A stretch of DNA of 64,000 nucleotides from UBA6168 sp965222975. GTDB lineage: Bacteria > Bacteroidota > Bacteroidia > Chitinophagales > Saprospiraceae. Location of the stretch: positions 223,141-287,140 of the forward strand of contig CBDCVJ010000042.1 of the NCBI GenBank assembly GCA_965222975.1. The letters are read 5' to 3'. The position numbers and the translations under genes are program-made. Position 1 is the stretch's first letter, and every line of letters begins with the position of its first letter. Under the pieces are notes generated by a model. It made no database searches. It was not told where the DNA came from and was given only the letters and a program-made list of their open reading frames with translations. Positions 19,923 to 29,229 of this stretch are shown here, piece by piece.

Positions 19923-20151
19923 AGCGTTCGATCAGCGCTGCTTCAATGGCATCCCAAGACTTGGTCTTGGCAGTACCATTGGCAATGGATTTGGAGCGTT
20001 TTTCGATTTCTTTCAATTGGGCTTTGGTCAACTCAGCTTCTTGCTGTCCAATTGCCTCCTCGGAAATGGTGGCCAGTATTTCCTGCACCAACCGAATGCG
20101 GTCGGCGATGCTGAGTTTGGAAATGGTTGCGATCAATTCTGCCATATTCAA
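19906..20151 (-). CDS. Addiction module antitoxin
   Basis: The 81-residue protein has the signature of the short addiction-module antitoxins that pair with RelE/ParE toxins: an N-terminal LSIADRIRLVQEILATI helix and a C-terminal half rich in charged residues (LKEIEKRSKSIANGTAKTKSWD). Its last codons overlap the start of the broken toxin gene at 19922. With the toxin interrupted, this antitoxin may be a relic or may act against related toxins elsewhere. Confidence 0.8.
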   Translation of the reverse strand: MNMAELIATISKLSIADRIRLVQEILATISEEAIGQQEAELTKAQLKEIEKRSKSIANGTAKTKSWDAIEAALIERYDLQP

Positions 20152-20458
20152 TGCTTTTTAATGAGTACAAATCTACCGATTAAATGGTTGGGTTCAAAGC
20201 AGAATCATTTATCTTTTATACCATTCCTTGATGTTTTTATTGCAGCGAATTCGCCTGTTTTAAACTCCGCTTTTTTCTGTCCTGCCTTGAAATAGGTTTT
20301 TAAAAAAAGTAACACTCAAAAAATAACTTCATGCCTTTGGAAAGCAAGATTTCCGAAATCTCTTTGGCCATAAACCTTGCCCTATCAAATACCCCAGTAT
20401 TTTGCAACTGTAGACCTTGCCTGCCGGCAGGCAGGTTTTGGAAATCTAAACCGAGACT
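20152..20458. other. Intergenic stretch with REP-like palindrome
   Basis: There is no gene. Around 20417-20436 lies the palindrome CCTGCCGGCAGGCAGG. Related palindromes occur near 42790 (CCTGCCATCGGACAGG) and 55015 (CCTGCCCGTCCGGCAGG), so this is a dispersed REP-like sequence. Confidence 0.6.
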
Positions 20459-21694
20459 TCATTGTTTTATAAATTTCAAAGAAATAATCATATCATCTTT
20501 TTCAGCCTTTATAAAATAGACCCCATTTAATAGTTGACGTATATTGATAAATTCATTTGTTTCTCCATATTGAATTAATTGCCCAGAAAAATTATATAGC
20601 TGGTATTTAAAATCGAAAATATTTTCCAATTTTATAATTGCATGGGCAGGGTTGGGAACAATGTAAGTGGTTATTTTTTCATTTAATTTATTTTTAGTGT
20701 GACTAATGATAGGATCTGCTGTAGTAGTATAAAAACCTCCCCGGTCGCCAGCTATAAAACCATATTCGTTGTAAAACTCCATATCGATCAGTCCATATAT
20801 GAGATCAAGCTTTGTAAACTCTTGTACCCAAGTCATACCGCCATCTTCAGTCTTAAAAATCCTGCTTTCTGAATACCACCCGCCAGATGCGTCCACATAA
20901 TGATGGGTAATTAAATAGCCGATAGAATCCGTTAGAAAATGAATATGGTCATAATAAAGTGCATCAGGAGCATCTATATTAAACCAAGTGTTGCCACCGT
21001 CTATCGTTTTACTAATACTGTAATTCGTTGTAACGTAACCGACGGTGGGTGTTGGAAATTGAATTCTTCTTTTGTGGCTGCCAGTAATACCCGCACTCGT
21101 CCAGGTCTCACCACCGTCCGTTGTCTTAAAGGAAAGGGATTGATTGACCCTGCCCCCTACTGCAAAACCATTTAGGCTATCAATAAAGGTGATAGATTCG
21201 AAATTGCTGTAGGTCTTTTTCAGAACGGTTTTCCAGCTGAGACCTCCGTCAACCGTTTTCATGAGCCTTGCGTCTGAACAGCCCACGAACCCAACTTCAT
21301 TGTTTAAAAAATAAACGGAGTGAGGTGTTTTTGAATTAGGTAGATTCAGTTCTGTCCAGCTTTCCCCTTCGTCATCGGAAAAGAGCAATCCTCCGTTGTT
21401 GTTATCAAACTTGTCAAATACGGCATAGATTCGACCGTTTTTATTCCTTGAAATATCATTTATATGATTGATAGAGAGCACACCTTCAAAGACCATTTCC
21501 CAGTTTTCTCCTTGATCATAAGTCTTGTGAAGATTACCATCTGTAGCCATCAATATGGTTATGCTATCAACTGGAAATATGGTTCTGATTATATCGTTTC
21601 CGCAGCAGGGATTAAGGGCTTGCCATTCTTGAGCGGATAGAGGTAGTTGCAGAAAGAGAAGTGTAGTCGTAAAAATTAGAAAGATTTTTTTCAT
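20459..21694 (-). CDS. Exported Ycf48/BNR-type beta-propeller with T9SS sorting domain
   Basis: The 411-residue protein starts at the ATG at 21694 (MKKIFLIFTTTLLFLQ), which gives a proper signal peptide. Five or more propeller blades follow, marked by SFKTTDGGETWTSAGI, SKTIDGGNTWFNI, RIFKTEDGGMTWVQE and similar SxDGGxTW boxes, as in Ycf48-like and sortilin-type repeats. The last 75 residues (IVPNPAHAIIKLENIFDFKY to FIKQ) form a type A T9SS sorting domain. It is an extracellular or surface protein; the role is unknown. Repeats of this kind usually bind protein or glycan. Confidence 0.88.
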   Translation of the reverse strand: MKKIFLIFTTTLLFLQLPLSAQEWQALNPCCGNDIIRTIFPVDSITILMATDGNLHKTYDQGENWEMVFEGVLSINHINDISRNKNGRIYAVFDKFDNNNGGLLFSDDEGESWTELNLPNSKTPHSVYFLNNEVGFVGCSDARLMKTVDGGLSWKTVLKKTYSNFESITFIDSLNGFAVGGRVNQSLSFKTTDGGETWTSAGITGSHKRRIQFPTPTVGYVTTNYSISKTIDGGNTWFNIDAPDALYYDHIHFLTDSIGYLITHHYVDASGGWYSESRIFKTEDGGMTWVQEFTKLDLIYGLIDMEFYNEYGFIAGDRGGFYTTTADPIISHTKNKLNEKITTYIVPNPAHAIIKLENIFDFKYQLYNFSGQLIQYGETNEFINIRQLLNGVYFIKAEKDDMIISLKFIKQ

Positions 21695-21742
21695 GATCTG
21701 TTTTAGCAACAAAGTTAGGAGCTTTTAACTTTTTACTTTAGT

Positions 21743-21795
21743 TTCAAGTTGCGCTTCCAATGGGCAGTTTACAACTGTCAAGCACAGCAGGGCAA
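21743..21795. repeat. Dispersed repeat fragment
   Basis: AAGTTGCGCTTCCAATGGGC followed by CAGTTTACAACTGTCAAGC and AGCAGGGC resembles the repeat at 19527-19600. It is a decayed copy lying between two minus-strand genes. Confidence 0.45.
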
Positions 21796-21870
21796 ATCAA
21801 GCCAGCCTTTTTTCACAATAATTCCTCAACAGTAAACCTATTATTTCAGGACAAAAAAGAATGTCTCATC

Positions 21871-22468
21871 CTAAAAAAACTTGCTCGCCCCTGCCCCGAC
21901 ACCAATCACCACCCGCATGGCTTCCTCTGGTTTTACATCCAAAAATTCCAACTGCTTTTTGGCCACATGAAAAATAAAACCATTCGTGGGATTAGGGCCG
22001 GTGGGCACAAATGTGGTGTATCTGCCATTTGGATGTTCATCTGCAATAAAGCCGATCATTTGATTGCCAGATCCAAATGGGTCTATCAAAACAACTTGGG
22101 AAAAAGGCATTTTTTTAGCGCCAGTAAATTGTTGTACGGTATCCCGAATAGTACCATAGAAAGGAATGTTGTTGGTCAACAATACATTCAATTCCCGGAA
22201 CAATTCCTTTCCCCAAACTTGTCCTGGTAAATAAGCCCACCAAAAAACAACCAATTATGACGATAGCCACCGCTAATAAATCCACCAATAATTCATTGGT
22301 AGCATGTTCCAATCCAATCAGCTTGGACAATGGTGCTACAATATTCCGAATGAGATCAAACACCAATTTCATCAGGCTTATAAAAATGAATATTGGCAAC
22401 AAAATAACCAATCCACCTAAGGCGGTGGTCAGAAAGAATCTTTTCAGGCGGATGAAAAATTTACTCAT
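21871..22468 (-). CDS. DUF502 family membrane protein, one apparent frameshift
   Basis: The first frame from 22468 has two membrane segments (TTALGGLVILLPIFIFISLM and LLAVAIVIIGCFLVGLF) followed by RTSLGK. The reading then shifts near 22205-22212 into ELFRELNVLLTNNIPFYGTI, which continues through the usual DUF502 end (FVPTGPNPTNGFIF) to 21871. Removing one base from GGGGAAAGG restores a single protein of about 198 residues. DUF502 proteins are inner-membrane proteins of uncertain role. The break sits in a short homopolymer, so sequencing error is plausible. Confidence 0.8.
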
Positions 22469-22556
22469 GATTTAATATTGTTCTTTCTTGTAAAGATCGT
22501 AAATACGGGGCGTTTCGAATTACGCTGCGCTAAAATTGAAAGAACCGAACAACAAC

Positions 22557-23681
22557 TTATTTGGATGAATCCCGCAATTTCTCAACCGCCGCTATCAGTC
22601 GCTTGGCAATATCAGGATAAACGCCATAGAAATACTCAACAATGTTCCCCTCTTGATCAACAACTACGTGAACCGGAAAAAACGGACACCTGTATTTTTC
22701 CGCTGCATAGTACCCCTCGTAACATTGGGTATATTTTAAGGGGAATTGTGCAGTGGCTATTTTGACACCGTATTTTGATCTATTTGCGAAAGATATAAAA
22801 GTGACATCTCCCGCATTTTTATACTTTTCAACTACTTTGTTTAAATAAGAAAACTCGATAAGCGAACTAGGGGGAAATCCCGACCAAAAATGCAAGACCA
22901 TAATTTTCCCCTTTAACTTTTTACTTTTAACCAGGTTCTCATCCATATCCCAAATCCTGAACAATGGGGCCTTTGCGCCAATCATCTTTCGCTCTATGCG
23001 TTCCAAATAACGTTGGAACCGTCTCTCAAGGCGCTGTTCCCTTTTATATTTAAACCCCTTTTCTTCCACTTTAAAGGAAGATATATCTGCTAATTTCCCG
23101 TCCAACAATAATATTGAATCAATTTTGACTGCCCGGTATTTTACTTTGCCAATATTCTCATATTCAATTTCATATTCAAGCGCCAATCCATCAATTTCGC
23201 CCAATTCAAAAAAATTCAGCCCATATTTATTAGTAGCATATACCAGCAAGGTGTCTTTGGCCCTTTCAAGATTGTTTTTCACCTGAATGGCCTTACAAGG
23301 TACACCTAAAACGTCATGAGCTGCCTGTTTTGAGACAGCCATAGTCCGTCCACGCTTAATCCATTTGTTCTTGGACAACCGGGACGAACCATTGTACCTT
23401 TCAAAACCTCTGTAATAAAAATTAAATTTAAGGTCATAATATACTTTAAAATCAGTTTGGTAAGCAGCTGAAAAATTTTGCAATAAAGCCTCCTCCTCAT
23501 GTATGGTCAGTACCTTTTTGTAAGGTAACAGATAGTAATTGATAAGGGAATCATAATGAGGTACTACCAAATTGTATTCAATGCGTAAAGCATGTTTTTG
23601 TGAAACATGAAGAATTGAGTCATGAGAGAATAAAACAGATGGAGTTGTAAAGATTATTAAAACCGAGAGTAGATTTTTCAT
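22557..23681 (-). CDS. Exported thioredoxin-fold (TlpA/AhpC-like) protein with degenerate active site
   Basis: The 374-residue protein has a signal peptide (MKNLLSVLIIFTTPSVLFSH), a charged N-terminal region of about 210 residues unlike anything I know, and a C-terminal redoxin domain (GAKAPLFRIWDMDEN, GKIMVLHFWSGFPPSSLIEF, YFYGVYPDIAKRLI). The usual WCxxC site is replaced by WSGFPPSS, so thiol-disulfide exchange at that site is not possible. In Bacteroidota such domains sit in envelope proteins with large unknown N-terminal parts. A later pair of Cys (QCYEG and RCPFFPV) could bond with each other. Confidence 0.75.
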   Translation of the reverse strand: MKNLLSVLIIFTTPSVLFSHDSILHVSQKHALRIEYNLVVPHYDSLINYYLLPYKKVLTIHEEEALLQNFSAAYQTDFKVYYDLKFNFYYRGFERYNGSSRLSKNKWIKRGRTMAVSKQAAHDVLGVPCKAIQVKNNLERAKDTLLVYATNKYGLNFFELGEIDGLALEYEIEYENIGKVKYRAVKIDSILLLDGKLADISSFKVEEKGFKYKREQRLERRFQRYLERIERKMIGAKAPLFRIWDMDENLVKSKKLKGKIMVLHFWSGFPPSSLIEFSYLNKVVEKYKNAGDVTFISFANRSKYGVKIATAQFPLKYTQCYEGYYAAEKYRCPFFPVHVVVDQEGNIVEYFYGVYPDIAKRLIAAVEKLRDSSK

Positions 23682-23941
23682 GCCGTGTTATTTCAGATTT
23701 CCATTTGGGCAAAATTATGATTTAGTTGTTGAATCAGGAATGTTATATCCCGTTTTCATACACCTTCAATTTAACAGCAGTATTAGTTGATAAAAATAAC
23801 AATATGTTATAATTAATATCATTTCATTTTTAGACAAGCTACCGATCAGGCACCAGAAAATTGGTGCAAAACCAATATTAGATAATGCACCTAGCGAGTT
23901 TAGGGTTGGAATTAATTTCTTAACCATTCAAAATAAAAAGC

Positions 23942-24188
23942 ATGGCTAACTACAAGAAAGCATAGCATTATCGTGTTTATCATTATGACACTAGATCCAA
24001 AAAAGGTAAGACAGATATTATTGTTGTTTTAGGAAGAGGAGGATATTATTGGTATAAATAACCTTACACCCGAAAGAGCTCATCATCTTATCGATCTTCT
24101 GCGAAACGAGGACGCAATCTGGATTAAGACACAATCCGGTTTCTTCCAAGTTTCGTACGAACCAGTTGGCGAGGGTGAATTAGTTTAG
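23942..24188 (+). pseudogene. Remnant of a small gene (nonsense codon plus frameshift)
   Basis: From ATG at 23942 the plus strand reads MANYKKA, a TAG, then HYRVYHYDTRSKKGKTDIIV and VLGRGGYYWYK to a stop at 24059. If one base is removed near 24055, the frame joins NLTPERAHHLIDLLRNEDAI and continues to EGELV at 24188. The joined product is about 81 residues and protein-like. It is too short and broken to be called a live gene. I do not recognise its family. Confidence 0.45.
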
Positions 24189-24236
24189 GAACTTCGGAAA
24201 GGTGTGATCCTAAATGTCGGATTTATTTTTTGAACG

Positions 24237-25223
24237 TTACTCAATAAAATGAACCGTCAACTTTTCGTACAATTTACCATTAAATGTCCGATCCAATTCT
24301 TCTATTGATTTCATGCCAAAAATAAATGAAATGGCAATAGGATCAGCCCGCCAAAAAGTATGACCTTCGTAAAAACCATATCGCATAATATATTGCGGTT
24401 CCATTTCCCCGGTATTTATATGGCACATTAATTCTTTAAATGACTCCATCTCTTTTTGCGATAAATGAGCGTATTTTTTTTCTATGTAATTTTTTTCATT
24501 TTCATTTAATTCCCGCCATAATTGAATAAAAAATGCACCCTCTATTTGGTCATCGAAAATGGACTGTTGCCCACCTTTTGTATCCTCTGCTCTTACATAA
24601 ACTTTTTGGTTGCTGTAATAAAAATACTGGATGTTTTCCCATTCATGTTTGGCCATATTCCAACGATTTAATTCTAAATCGGCATCCATCATATTTAATA
24701 CATGGAATAACGGTTTCGCCAATTGCGGGTGGGTCAGCCCTAACTCCCTAACTATTTGGTTATCAGCTTTTAGAACAGAAATAATATTTTCATCCTCCGC
24801 CATGAAACCTCCTTGCGACAAACCGTTGGGGCGACCTAATGCGGTTATTTCATCGACCGATCGACCAGTTATTGTTTTTATTCCAATTAATTGTCTTTCC
24901 GAGTGAAGCCCTGTTTGCGCCAGAATGGGAAAATCCAAAGTGTCAACTATCAATTGCCGACAAATACTACTGTCATTGCTGAGGGTGACGGGAATTATAG
25001 CATATTTATTTTCTTTGGTCACTGCTACTACATATTCTTCTCCATCTATGGAAATAAACGGCGAGTGCAAATTGGGTTTTTCATCAATCACTTGAGGGTA
25101 AATATCATCAGTCATGGTATTAATTTGGTGAATATTAATTTGGGAATTACATCCAGTCATGAGGAAATAAAAGAATGAAATGATCAAGGAATTTTTAAAG
25201 GCTGCTATGAAGAAAACTTGCAT
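24237..25223 (-). CDS. Lipoprotein of unknown function
   Basis: The 328-residue protein has an N-terminal hydrophobic segment ending in a lipobox (FLMTGC, Cys25). The mature part is mixed alpha/beta with several Trp, and has no repeats or metal motif I recognise. It is flanked by a gene remnant on one side and the pckA terminator region on the other, and seems to be transcribed alone. I cannot assign a function. Confidence 0.7.
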   Translation of the reverse strand: MQVFFIAAFKNSLIISFFYFLMTGCNSQINIHQINTMTDDIYPQVIDEKPNLHSPFISIDGEEYVVAVTKENKYAIIPVTLSNDSSICRQLIVDTLDFPILAQTGLHSERQLIGIKTITGRSVDEITALGRPNGLSQGGFMAEDENIISVLKADNQIVRELGLTHPQLAKPLFHVLNMMDADLELNRWNMAKHEWENIQYFYYSNQKVYVRAEDTKGGQQSIFDDQIEGAFFIQLWRELNENEKNYIEKKYAHLSQKEMESFKELMCHINTGEMEPQYIMRYGFYEGHTFWRADPIAISFIFGMKSIEELDRTFNGKLYEKLTVHFIE

Positions 25224-25390
25224 TTTAAAATGATTTATTTGGGCGAAAACTAAATTGCTCTAACATAAAAAGAATATGACTTTCAGCAGATGAGTAAATG
25301 ATATAATGCAGCCTATCTTCTCATTATTGATATTAAGGAACGATGAAATAATAAGTTGTTAAAAGCAATTATTTTTTTTGCCAATAAAAA

Positions 25391-25421
25391 ATCCCGAACC
25401 CTTTAATTCAAGGTTCGGGAA
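25391..25421 (-). terminator. Rho-independent terminator of pckA
   Basis: The stem CCCGAACC(C)TT pairs with AAGGTTCGGG around a short loop. In the minus-strand direction it is followed by a run of T. It lies 45-75 bases beyond the pckA stop. Confidence 0.85.
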
Positions 25422-25465
25422 TAATGTATAGAACTAACTAATTCTCTGTTTCAAATAAATAACCT

Positions 25466-27064
25466 TTAGGAGGCTATCAATGCACCCAGTTTTGGCCCGG
25501 CTGCGACGATAGGCGGATTTACTTTCGCCTCAAATTGTTTAAAATTATTTTGGAATAATTTGATCAATTTTTCCTTCTGTTCGTCATAAGCCGCTTTGTC
25601 AACCCAAGTATTTTTAGGTATTAAAACCTCGGAGGGGACATTAGGGCAAGAAATCGGAATTTCAAAACCAAATTCTGCATCTTTTACAAAATCTGCATCT
25701 TCAAAATCACCGTTATGAATGGCATCGATCATGGCACGGGTGTATTTCAATTTAATTCGGGAACCTGTGCCATAAGCACCTCCCGTCCAGCCAGTATTGA
25801 TCAACCAGGCAGTAGCACCGTGCTTCTTGATTTTATCCGCCAATAGTTCGGCGTATTTATTTGGATGCCACATCATGAAGGCAGCCCCAAAATTGGCAGA
25901 AAAAGTGGCCTGCGGTTCAGTTACACCCATTTCCGTACCTGCCACCTTAGCGGTATAGCCACTGATGAAGTGGTAGCTTGCTTGTTCTGGCGACAAGCGA
26001 CTAATAGGAGGCAGCACGCCAAAGGCATCGCAAGTGAGGAAGATGATGTTGTTGGCGTGTCCAGCTGTGCATGGCATTTGGATGTTATCAATGTAGTTGA
26101 TAGGGTAAGAGGCCCGGGTATTTTGGGTGATAGAGGTATCGCCGTAATCTACCTTATGGGTCTTCTTGTCATATATCACATTTTCCAGCACCGTACCGAA
26201 GCGGATGGCATTGTATATGTCCGGCTCTTTTTCAGCACTCAAGTCAATGGCCTTGGCATAACAGCCACCTTCTATATTAAACACGCCATCGTCCGTCCAG
26301 CAATGTTCGTCATCGCCGATGAGTTTGCGTTTGGGATCTGCACTGAGGGTGGTTTTCCCTGTACCACTGAGGCCGAAGAGAATGGATACGTCGCCTTTTT
26401 CACCCACGTTGGCGGAGCAGTGCATTGGCAATACGTTCTCCAAAGGCATCAGATAGTTCATAATGGAGAAAATGCCCTTCTTCATCTCCCCAGCATATTG
26501 GGTACCAAGGATGACGATTTCACGTTTCTCAAGGCTGACATCAATACTTGTTTTGGAAGTCATTTTAGTGGTGAAGCGATTGGCGGGAAAACTGCCACCA
26601 TTGTAAATGACGTAATCTGGGTCTCCAAAATTTTCGAGTTGCTCTTCCGTCGGCATAATGAGCATGTTCTGCATAAACAGAGCATGATACGCCCGAGTGC
26701 AGATGATACGTACCTTGAGCTGATACTTTGGATCCCATCCAGCGAAGGCATCTACGACAAAAATACGCTCCCGGGTGTTCAGGTAGTCTATAGCCCGTTC
26801 CCGGTTTACTTCAAAGGTGTGCTCGTCGAGTTCGATATTGATATCGCCCCAATCGATGTTGTTTTGTGAATCAGGATGGCGAACGACGCGCTTGTCTTTG
26901 GGACTACGCCCCGTTTTTTCTCCTGAATACACCATCAAAGCACCCACATCGGAAATAGCTGTGCCCTTTTCGTAGCGGAGCGCAATTTCATAAAGTTCTG
27001 GCACACTGGTGTTGCGGTGGATTTGCTGTACATCAATCCCGTTTTGCTGTAAGTTAAATGACAT
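25466..27064 (-). CDS. pckA: Phosphoenolpyruvate carboxykinase (ATP)
   Basis: I start at the ATG at 27064 (MSFNLQQNGIDVQQIHRN), giving 532 residues, the normal length; the longer frame to 27163 adds 33 untypical residues. Family marks are GEKTGRSPKDKR (substrate loop), MHCSANVGEKGDVSILFGLS followed by GTGKTTLSADP (kinase-1a ATP site), IGDDEHCW (kinase-2) and INTGWTGGAYGTGSRIKLKY. The enzyme interconverts oxaloacetate plus ATP and PEP plus CO2 plus ADP, the first step of gluconeogenesis or, in the carboxylating direction, of anaerobic C4 metabolism. It is a single gene with its own terminator. A TGAC-AATT-GTCA palindrome 94 bases upstream may bind a CRP/FNR-type regulator. Confidence 0.97.
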   Translation of the reverse strand: MSFNLQQNGIDVQQIHRNTSVPELYEIALRYEKGTAISDVGALMVYSGEKTGRSPKDKRVVRHPDSQNNIDWGDINIELDEHTFEVNRERAIDYLNTRERIFVVDAFAGWDPKYQLKVRIICTRAYHALFMQNMLIMPTEEQLENFGDPDYVIYNGGSFPANRFTTKMTSKTSIDVSLEKREIVILGTQYAGEMKKGIFSIMNYLMPLENVLPMHCSANVGEKGDVSILFGLSGTGKTTLSADPKRKLIGDDEHCWTDDGVFNIEGGCYAKAIDLSAEKEPDIYNAIRFGTVLENVIYDKKTHKVDYGDTSITQNTRASYPINYIDNIQMPCTAGHANNIIFLTCDAFGVLPPISRLSPEQASYHFISGYTAKVAGTEMGVTEPQATFSANFGAAFMMWHPNKYAELLADKIKKHGATAWLINTGWTGGAYGTGSRIKLKYTRAMIDAIHNGDFEDADFVKDAEFGFEIPISCPNVPSEVLIPKNTWVDKAAYDEQKEKLIKLFQNNFKQFEAKVNPPIVAAGPKLGALIAS

Positions 27065-27157
27065 GTTTATTCTTTTTATTAAGTGATGAGGAATATTTCT
27101 GAATGCGAAATTATTAGGCGTGTGCATTTCAAAAGATGACAAAAATTGTGGAGAAAA

Positions 27158-27169
27158 TGACAATTGTCA
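27158..27169. promoter_or_regulatory. CRP/FNR-type palindrome TGACAATTGTCA upstream of pckA
   Basis: It is a perfect 12-base palindrome, 94 bases upstream of the pckA start codon, and shares the TGAY-N4-RTCA form with six other intergenic sites. Confidence 0.5.
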
Positions 27170-27198
27170 GTAAAATGTTTCTTTCCAGCTAATAAAAA

Positions 27199-27428
27199 AC
27201 ATGAGTCATCCCGAATTTTTGTAAAGCCCCATTAGAGTATGCCCCGAATTTACTTCGGGGGGCTAAATATCGGTAATAATCATAGACAAAACAGGTCTCA
27301 GCGTGCCGTAGGTACGCAACACCTGGGTTATATTGCGTACCTACGGCACGCTGAGACCGATTTTATGGACATTTAGCTACCGATATTGCGTCCCTCAGGG
27401 ACGATTGAAAATTCGGGATGACTCATGT
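27199..27428. repeat. Nested palindromic element, family II (CCGTAGGTACG core)
   Basis: The element has three nested layers. The outer arms are at 27199-27220 and 27408-27428 (ATGAGTCATCCCGAATTTT type). A middle pair is based on CTAAATATCGGTAA / TAGCTACCGATATT. The inner arms, 26 bases and perfect, are at 27294-27319 and 27333-27358 and contain GTGCCGTAGGTACGCAA. A second copy with the same core lies at 48776-48930. It fills the gap between pckA and the GTPase gene. Confidence 0.85.
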
Positions 27429-27451
27429 TCTAACCGACGTGGCTTCAACAG

Positions 27452-28825
27452 TTATGCAAATGTCATTTCCTCAAGTGTATTTTCTTGCATCAATTGCTGT
27501 TTTTCAAGAAAACCTTTTACCACATCTTCCAACGTCGGACTGCCAATGGACTGAAGGTCATAAAAAACCCTTGTACTTGGTTTTTCAATATTAATGACCC
27601 GGCTTAGATCAATGGGTGTGCCGATGACGACTGTATCACAATCGGTGCTATTAATAGTTTCTTGCAAATCACGCAGTTGCTCATCTCCATAGCCCATTGC
27701 AGGCAATAAGGTGCCGATATCGGGATAATTTTCAAAAGTATCTTTTAATTGCCCCACCAGGAACGGTCTTGGGTCAACCATTTTAGCAGCTCCGAATTTT
27801 CCTGCTGCCAACGTACCTGCCCCGATTTTCATGCCACCGTGTGTCAGGGTCGGCCCATCTTCAACAACGAGTACCCGCTTGCCACGAATGACAGAAGGAT
27901 CGGCCACTCGAATGGGTGAAGCAGCGTCAATGACAACCGCCTGTGGAACAGCCTGAGCTATTATTTTTCTAATTTTTGCAATATCACCTGGATGCGCACT
28001 GTCTATTTTATTGATGATAACTACATCTGACATTTTCAGTGTGACCTCGCCTGGGTAATATTGCACGCCATGACCTGCCCGATGTGGGTCAGTGACAGTG
28101 ATATGAAGATCGGATTTATAAAATGGAAAGTCATTGTTACCTCCATCCCAAACAATAACATCGCAGCCGTCCGGATCACTTTCAGCAGCCCGAAGGATAG
28201 CTTCGTAGTCCACGCCGGCATAGATTACATTGCCCCGAACGATATGAGGCTCGTATTCTTCCATTTCTTCGATGGTGCAATCGTATTTTTTCAAATCTTC
28301 CAATTTGGCATATCGCTGTACCTTTTGAGCGGCCAAATCACCATATGGCATTGGGTGTCGGATAGCGACTACCTTTAATCCTTTGGCCATCAACAGTTCT
28401 ACCAATTGTCTGGCTGTCTGGCTTTTCCCACACCCAGTGCGGGTTGCACCGATGCTGATGAGCGGTTTGGTGCTTTTTATTTCCGTATCTTTTCGTCCTT
28501 TTAAAACAAAATTTGCTCCTGCCGTATTCACCCTAGCACTTTTGTGCATGAGTGATTCATAAGAAATGTCGCTGTAAGAAAATACGCAGTCATCGACTTT
28601 CAAATCGACAATGAGTTTTTCCAAATCTTTTTCGTCATAAATAGGAATGCCATCGGGATACAACCTGCCCGCGAGGGAAGCTGGATATTTTCTATTTAGA
28701 ATATTGGGAATTTGTGCTGCGGTAAAAGCGACCACTTCGTAATTATCATTGCCCCGGTAACAGGTATTGAAATTGTGAAAATCACGACCAGCCGCACCCA
28801 TGATTAAAATGCGTTTCTTGTTCAT
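27452..28825 (-). CDS. Predicted GTPase, cyclic 2,3-diphosphoglycerate synthetase-like
   Basis: I start at the ATG at 28825 (MNKKRILIMGAAGRDFHNFN), giving 457 residues. The N-terminus has a Rossmann-like nucleotide site (GAAGRDFHNFNT). The centre has a P-loop, GATRTGCGKSQTARQ, and a G-domain-like VVIINKIDSA. WDGGNNDFPFY, DGPTLTHGGM and GAGTLAAGKFGA are typical of the family annotated as cyclic 2,3-diphosphoglycerate synthetase or predicted GTPase. In bacteria its reaction is unproven. Such genes often lie among genes for low-oxygen or energy-limited growth. A palindrome TGAC-TTTT-GTCA lies about 156 bases upstream. Confidence 0.88.
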   Translation of the reverse strand: MNKKRILIMGAAGRDFHNFNTCYRGNDNYEVVAFTAAQIPNILNRKYPASLAGRLYPDGIPIYDEKDLEKLIVDLKVDDCVFSYSDISYESLMHKSARVNTAGANFVLKGRKDTEIKSTKPLISIGATRTGCGKSQTARQLVELLMAKGLKVVAIRHPMPYGDLAAQKVQRYAKLEDLKKYDCTIEEMEEYEPHIVRGNVIYAGVDYEAILRAAESDPDGCDVIVWDGGNNDFPFYKSDLHITVTDPHRAGHGVQYYPGEVTLKMSDVVIINKIDSAHPGDIAKIRKIIAQAVPQAVVIDAASPIRVADPSVIRGKRVLVVEDGPTLTHGGMKIGAGTLAAGKFGAAKMVDPRPFLVGQLKDTFENYPDIGTLLPAMGYGDEQLRDLQETINSTDCDTVVIGTPIDLSRVINIEKPSTRVFYDLQSIGSPTLEDVVKGFLEKQQLMQENTLEEMTFA

Positions 28826-29229
28826 ATTGGTTAGGAATTTAAGTTTGAAAATATTGTTTGAAAATGATAAATGCCATATTTTGGAAAAATGACATTTCAT
28901 TGCTCATTTCAGCGCAATAAAAGTGGCATATTAATTTGGGAAATTAGATGATTTTGCTTATTGCTTTTCCGTGTGATTGATGACTTTTGTCACCTACTTT
29001 ATGAGCTATGATTGACCATTGCATTTACATTTTAGTTCTTTATTAAAACAACTTCAACTACCATACTATTATCGTCCTTTGACAAATAGTTTTAACCGAT
29101 TAAAAAATCAGTGCTTTAGGTGAGTGAAAAATATGAATAAATAACCTCGAAGGAAATAGGTATCAATTTTTTATTCATTCACATTCCTTTCAATTCTTTA
29201 AAGAACAACTATTTTTACAAAAAAAACAA
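28826..29229. other. Intergenic stretch with a CRP/FNR-type site at 28981-28992
   Basis: TGAC-TTTT-GTCA at 28981-28992 sits between the minus-strand GTPase gene and the plus-strand small membrane protein and could serve both. The rest is AT-rich without recognisable features. Confidence 0.5.

Noticed and set aside
25865..26869. Long plus-strand open frame of 334 codons
   Set aside because: It lies wholly inside pckA on the other strand and its translation looks like antisense of that gene.
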